DNA of 22,567 bases from Caldilineae bacterium (GTDB lineage Bacteria; Chloroflexota; Anaerolineae; JAAEKA01). The DNA is taken from positions 1-22,567 of the forward strand of contig JACKBK010000047.1 of NCBI GenBank assembly GCA_020634555.1, in the 5' to 3' direction. Shown piece after piece: positions 17,423 through 22,567 of this stretch (positions within the stretch are counted from its first letter, which is position 1; every line of letters starts with the position of its first letter). Both the position numbers and the translations under genes were made by a program. Under the pieces are notes generated by a model that saw only the letters and a list, made by a program, of their open reading frames with translations, was not told where the DNA came from and made no database searches.

Positions 17423-17447
17423 ATACATCTCCTGCGTCACAACGGCG

Positions 17448-18995
17448 CTACGCCGGCGACAATCCGTGTTTTTTCGGCATGTGCCGCTCCCGCTTCAGGA
17501 GGGAAACTTCCAGTCCGGCGATCAGTACACGGCGCGAGTCGCGCGGCTCGATCACGTCATCGATCAACCCACGGGATGCGGCGACGTAAGGATTGTTAAA
17601 CTTGCGCTCGTAGTCGTCCACCAACTCCTGCCGGCGCGCCTCCGGGTCAGGTGCCGCCACAACATCGCGGCGGAAGAGAATATTGACCGCGCCGGCCGCG
17701 CCCATCACCGCGATCTCAGCGTTGGGCCAGGCGTACAGCAGGTCGCCGCGCAAGCCCTTGCTGCTCATGACACAGTAGGCGCCGCCGTAGCTCTTGCGCA
17801 GAATGAGCATCAGCTTGGGCACGGTAGCCTCGCTGTAGGCATAGATCATGCGCGCGCCGTTGCGGATGATGCCGCCATACTCCTGCGCGGTGCCGGGCAA
17901 GAAACCAGGAACGTCCTGCAGCGTGATGATCGGGATGTTGAACGCGTCACACATGCGGATGAAATGGGCAGCCTTGATCGATGCCTTAATGTCGATGGTC
18001 CCGGCCAGTACCCGCGGCTGGTTGGCCACGATGCCGACGACCCAGCCGTTGAGCCGCGCGAATCCCACCACGATGTTCTCAGCCCAAAGCTGATGCACCT
18101 CGAAGAAACGGCCGTCGTCGAAGATGCTCGCGATCACCTCGCGCACCTCATATGGTTTGTTAGGATCGGTGGGCACGATCTGCTCCAGTTCGGGACAGCG
18201 GCGGTTTGGATCATCCAGCGGCGGCACGTAAGGCGGGTCGTTCTGGCTGTTGGACGGGATGTAGCGCAGCAGCTCGCGCACCAACGCCAGGCACTCGCGG
18301 TCATCCTTGGCCAGAAAATGGCTGACGCCGCTTTCCCGGCTATGCACCAACCCGCCGCCCAGTTCTTCCTGGCTGACATCCTCCTGCATGACAGCCTTCA
18401 CTACATCGGGGCCGGTTATGAACATATAACTGTTTTCGGTCATGAAGACAAAATCAGTCAGGGCTGGCGAGTAGACCGCTCCGCCCGCGCACGGCCCCAT
18501 GATAACAGAGATCTGCGGGATGACACCGGAGGCCTCGCAGTTGGCATCGAACAGGCGCGCATAGCCGCCCAGGCTATCCACACCTTCCTGGATGCGTGCG
18601 CCGCCCGAGTCGTTGATGGCGATAAATGGGCAGCCGTATGTCAGGGCCATCCGCATAGCTTTGACGATTTTGTTGGCATGCATCTCGCCCAGCGACCCGC
18701 CCATTACCGTGGCATCCTGTGCAGCGACAAACACGTGGCGGCCGTTGATCAGGCCAAAGCCGGTTACGACGCCGTCGCCATGGCGCGAGCTTTTACCGCC
18801 CATGTATGTTTCGAAGCGGGGCAACACCAGCGTGTCGATCTCGGTGAAGGTGTTGGGATCGAAGAGGATCTCGACTCGCTCGCGCGCCGTCAGCCGGCCT
18901 TTGCGATGTTGAGTCTCGACATCCTTGGGCGAGCCATAGGCGCCAGCCCGCAGGCTTCGAAGTTGTTGGATATACTCATCCATGGATTTCGCCAT
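17448..18995 (-). CDS. Acyl-CoA carboxylase carboxyltransferase (beta) subunit
   Basis: The 515-residue fused carboxyltransferase is of the PccB/AccD5 type. It transfers carboxylate from biotin to an acyl-CoA. The N-domain crotonase fold has SGGARIQEGVDSL (130-142) and GPCAGGAVYSPALTDFVFM (167-185). The C-domain has the acyl/biotin pocket RKSYGGAYCVMSSK (400-413). Both oxyanion-hole Gly-Gly-Ala motifs are present. The residue after GGAY, Asp in propionyl-CoA carboxylase and Ile in acetyl-CoA-accepting forms (S. coelicolor position 422), is Cys408 here, so substrate preference is open. ATG 18995 has AAAGGAG 7 nt upstream and overlaps the end of the PPTase gene by 20 nt, so the two are coupled. 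Confidence 0.95.
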   Translation of the reverse strand: MAKSMDEYIQQLRSLRAGAYGSPKDVETQHRKGRLTARERVEILFDPNTFTEIDTLVLPRFETYMGGKSSRHGDGVVTGFGLINGRHVFVAAQDATVMGGSLGEMHANKIVKAMRMALTYGCPFIAINDSGGARIQEGVDSLGGYARLFDANCEASGVIPQISVIMGPCAGGAVYSPALTDFVFMTENSYMFITGPDVVKAVMQEDVSQEELGGGLVHSRESGVSHFLAKDDRECLALVRELLRYIPSNSQNDPPYVPPLDDPNRRCPELEQIVPTDPNKPYEVREVIASIFDDGRFFEVHQLWAENIVVGFARLNGWVVGIVANQPRVLAGTIDIKASIKAAHFIRMCDAFNIPIITLQDVPGFLPGTAQEYGGIIRNGARMIYAYSEATVPKLMLILRKSYGGAYCVMSSKGLRGDLLYAWPNAEIAVMGAAGAVNILFRRDVVAAPDPEARRQELVDDYERKFNNPYVAASRGLIDDVIEPRDSRRVLIAGLEVSLLKRERHMPKKHGLSPA

Positions 18996-19884
18996 CGATT
19001 GACTCCTTTGGTTTCTCGATACCCTGGCTGGTCTCCAGCAGGGCCATAGTCAACACGAAATCATCTTCGACCCTCCACCAGCCGGTCAGCCGGTAGAAGG
19101 CAGCAGTGGAAACACCGTCATCGGCGTTCGGATGCGGCAGGATCGCCGAATCACAATCGATCTGTACTGGGGTCCACTGCACCAGGTCGCCAGCGGCCTG
19201 GCACAACGCCGTTACCCGTCGCGTGTCCACTGTCAGGCCCAACTGCAACGCCTTGAGCACCGATTCCTTGGCACTCCAGGTCGCGGTCACTAGCGTGTTG
19301 GATAGATCAGCCGCCGCGGCGCTGATCCATTGGTTTTCCGCAGGGGTTAGAAAAGATGTCCGGAACTGTTCGCTTCGGTCAGCAATTTGTTCGATGTCTG
19401 CACCGATCTGTGAGCGGGAGTTCGCTCCACTGGTCGGGAGCAAGGCGCAGAACGCTGCGCGGTTGGAGTGGCTGATAGAGAGGCTGACCGGCAGGCGCAC
19501 GCCCACTACCGTCAGCGGCGGACCTTCGGGCTGCTCCCCGGCCGACCCGATTAGCGGCAGTTCCTCCACGGCTTCCACCGGCCAGCCGGTCTTTCGCGCC
19601 TGGTCTGCGGCAAGGATCGCTGTTGGCGCGCCGCCTGGCTCACGGGCTACAACCAGCGCATCGAGCGGCGCATCGAACGCGTGCTGTTCGCGCAGATGGC
19701 TACGCAGCAATTGCTTGGCAGTCCACCGGCCCAGCAGCCATTCACGCCGCCGTTTATCGAAGCGGAACTGCTCCAAGCGCAGCAGTTCCGCCGGACTGAA
19801 CACCCCCGGTGGGGGAACTCCCCTCGCCAGATCAGGGTGTTCAGCGGCGGACTGCAAAAGCCAATGGATCATCTCGTCAGACAT
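18976..19884 (-). CDS. 4'-phosphopantetheinyl transferase (Sfp/PfaE-like)
   Basis: The enzyme moves phosphopantetheine from CoA to a Ser of an acyl or peptidyl carrier protein. The 302-residue protein has the Sfp-type motifs in order: FRFDKRRREWLLGRWTAKQLL (40-60), SLSISHSNR with His139, the Mg-binding GADIE (161-165), and WSAKESVLKALQLG (203-216). The long form (Sfp type rather than AcpS) fits polyketide/PUFA carrier domains. Met at 19884 is preferred to the frame's first Met (19941), because the extra residues are encoded by a palindrome. No clear Shine-Dalgarno precedes it. Position between a KR-DH protein and a carboxylase suggests it activates the carrier protein of a nearby synthase (inference). 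Confidence 0.92.
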   Translation of the reverse strand: MSDEMIHWLLQSAAEHPDLARGVPPPGVFSPAELLRLEQFRFDKRRREWLLGRWTAKQLLRSHLREQHAFDAPLDALVVAREPGGAPTAILAADQARKTGWPVEAVEELPLIGSAGEQPEGPPLTVVGVRLPVSLSISHSNRAAFCALLPTSGANSRSQIGADIEQIADRSEQFRTSFLTPAENQWISAAAADLSNTLVTATWSAKESVLKALQLGLTVDTRRVTALCQAAGDLVQWTPVQIDCDSAILPHPNADDGVSTAAFYRLTGWWRVEDDFVLTMALLETSQGIEKPKESIDGEIHG

Positions 19885-19887
19885 AGG

Positions 19888-19947
19888 TCGTAGTTGCAAG
19901 TTCAGCCGCTTCTGGCGTGGCCGAAGCGGCTGAAGTCGCAACTACGA
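19888..19947. repeat. 25-bp near-perfect palindrome before the PPTase start
   Basis: Arms at 19888-19912 and 19923-19947 pair over 25 positions with two mismatches around a 10-nt loop. The arm core reads CAGCCGCTTC and its complement, flanked by TCGTAGTTGC/GCAACTACGA. It ends 3 nt before the PPTase ATG and 12 nt after the KR-DH stop (19960), so it fills the junction. There is no T-tract. It shares GAAGTCGC with the mreB-leader palindrome. Confidence 0.8.
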
Positions 19948-19959
19948 ACGCAGCAATTG

Positions 19960-22443
<2,484 letters not shown>

Positions 22444-22483
22444 CTTATCCGCGTCCTCCAGCGTGCCGATGGTGGTCACGGAG

Positions 22484-22563
22484 GTGATCGGTGGCCGGTA
22501 TTCGGTGATCGGTGCGGAAGGTTGCGCAGGAGTCTGATCACCGATTACCGATGACCGATTACC
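22484..22563. repeat. Heptamer array G upstream of the KR-DH gene
   Basis: The plus strand shows GTGATCG/GTGGCCG/GTATTCG/GTGATCG/GTGCGGA in phase (22484-22518), a 17-nt spacer, then GATCACC/GATTACC/GATGACC/GATTACC in phase (22536-22563). It has the same forward-spacer-inverted layout as arrays C and D. On the minus strand the outermost unit reads AGG-TAA-TCGG, like the array-embedded stop codons at 2497 and 6061. Confidence 0.75.
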
Positions 22564-22567
22564 TTCT

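Noticed and set aside
17268..19049. Plus-strand 593-codon frame opposite the carboxyltransferase gene
   Set aside because: Shadow of a well-supported gene; His/Asp/Arg-rich translation typical of antisense GC-rich frames.
22444..22479. GTG start at 22479 for the KR-DH gene
   Set aside because: There is no Shine-Dalgarno upstream and it adjoins the heptamer array; the ATG at 22443 has GGAGG upstream.

Overview
The window is GC-rich and gene-dense. It looks like a chromosomal segment from a free-living bacterium, most likely Chloroflexota of the Anaerolineae/Caldilineae kind. That placement is an inference from a Pro/Thr-rich 'PTATP'-linker lipoprotein, a DUF4870 protein, and degenerate heptamer arrays between genes; no rRNA or marker phylogeny was available. 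I see no tRNA, rRNA, CRISPR array, insertion sequence or phage gene.

Layout. (1) 1-2800, plus strand: the end of a B12-type radical SAM gene, a hopanoid-associated-like (HpnA-like) NAD-dependent sugar epimerase/reductase and a hexapeptide-repeat acyltransferase. These overlap by 8 and 4 nt, so they form one operon, probably for lipid or glycoconjugate modification. A small AT-richer DUF2283 gene follows. (2) 2833-5333, minus strand: an MFS transporter and mreB (TTG start). (3) 5475-14362, minus strand: a complete F1Fo ATP synthase operon in the order a-c-b-delta-alpha-[lipoprotein]-gamma-beta-epsilon, with a good sigma70-type promoter at 14334-14362 and an intrinsic terminator at 5475-5517. 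A 454-residue predicted lipoprotein is inserted between atpA and atpG. The c subunit has proton-type rather than sodium-type ligands, and subunit a carries an insert of about 90 residues. (4) 14543-15340: a small zinc-ribbon protein (minus) divergent from a DUF4870 membrane protein (plus). (5) 15355-22443, minus strand: a lipid/polyketide operon with a free-standing ketoreductase-dehydratase protein resembling the C-terminal part of PUFA-synthase-type PKSs, a 4'-phosphopantetheinyl transferase, and the three parts of an acyl-CoA carboxylase (carboxyltransferase, biotin carboxylase, biotin carrier). Together they could make an extender unit, activate carrier proteins and carry out beta-keto processing. 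The condensing and carrier domains would lie beyond the right edge.

The most unusual features are non-coding. At least six gene junctions carry arrays of degenerate 7-bp repeats with exact 7-nt phasing. Most start at or within a few bases of the upstream gene's stop codon, and most are built as a forward block followed by an inverted block. Three other junctions carry long perfect or near-perfect palindromes. Among the proteins, the biotin carboxylase stands out because several normally invariant active-site positions are changed.
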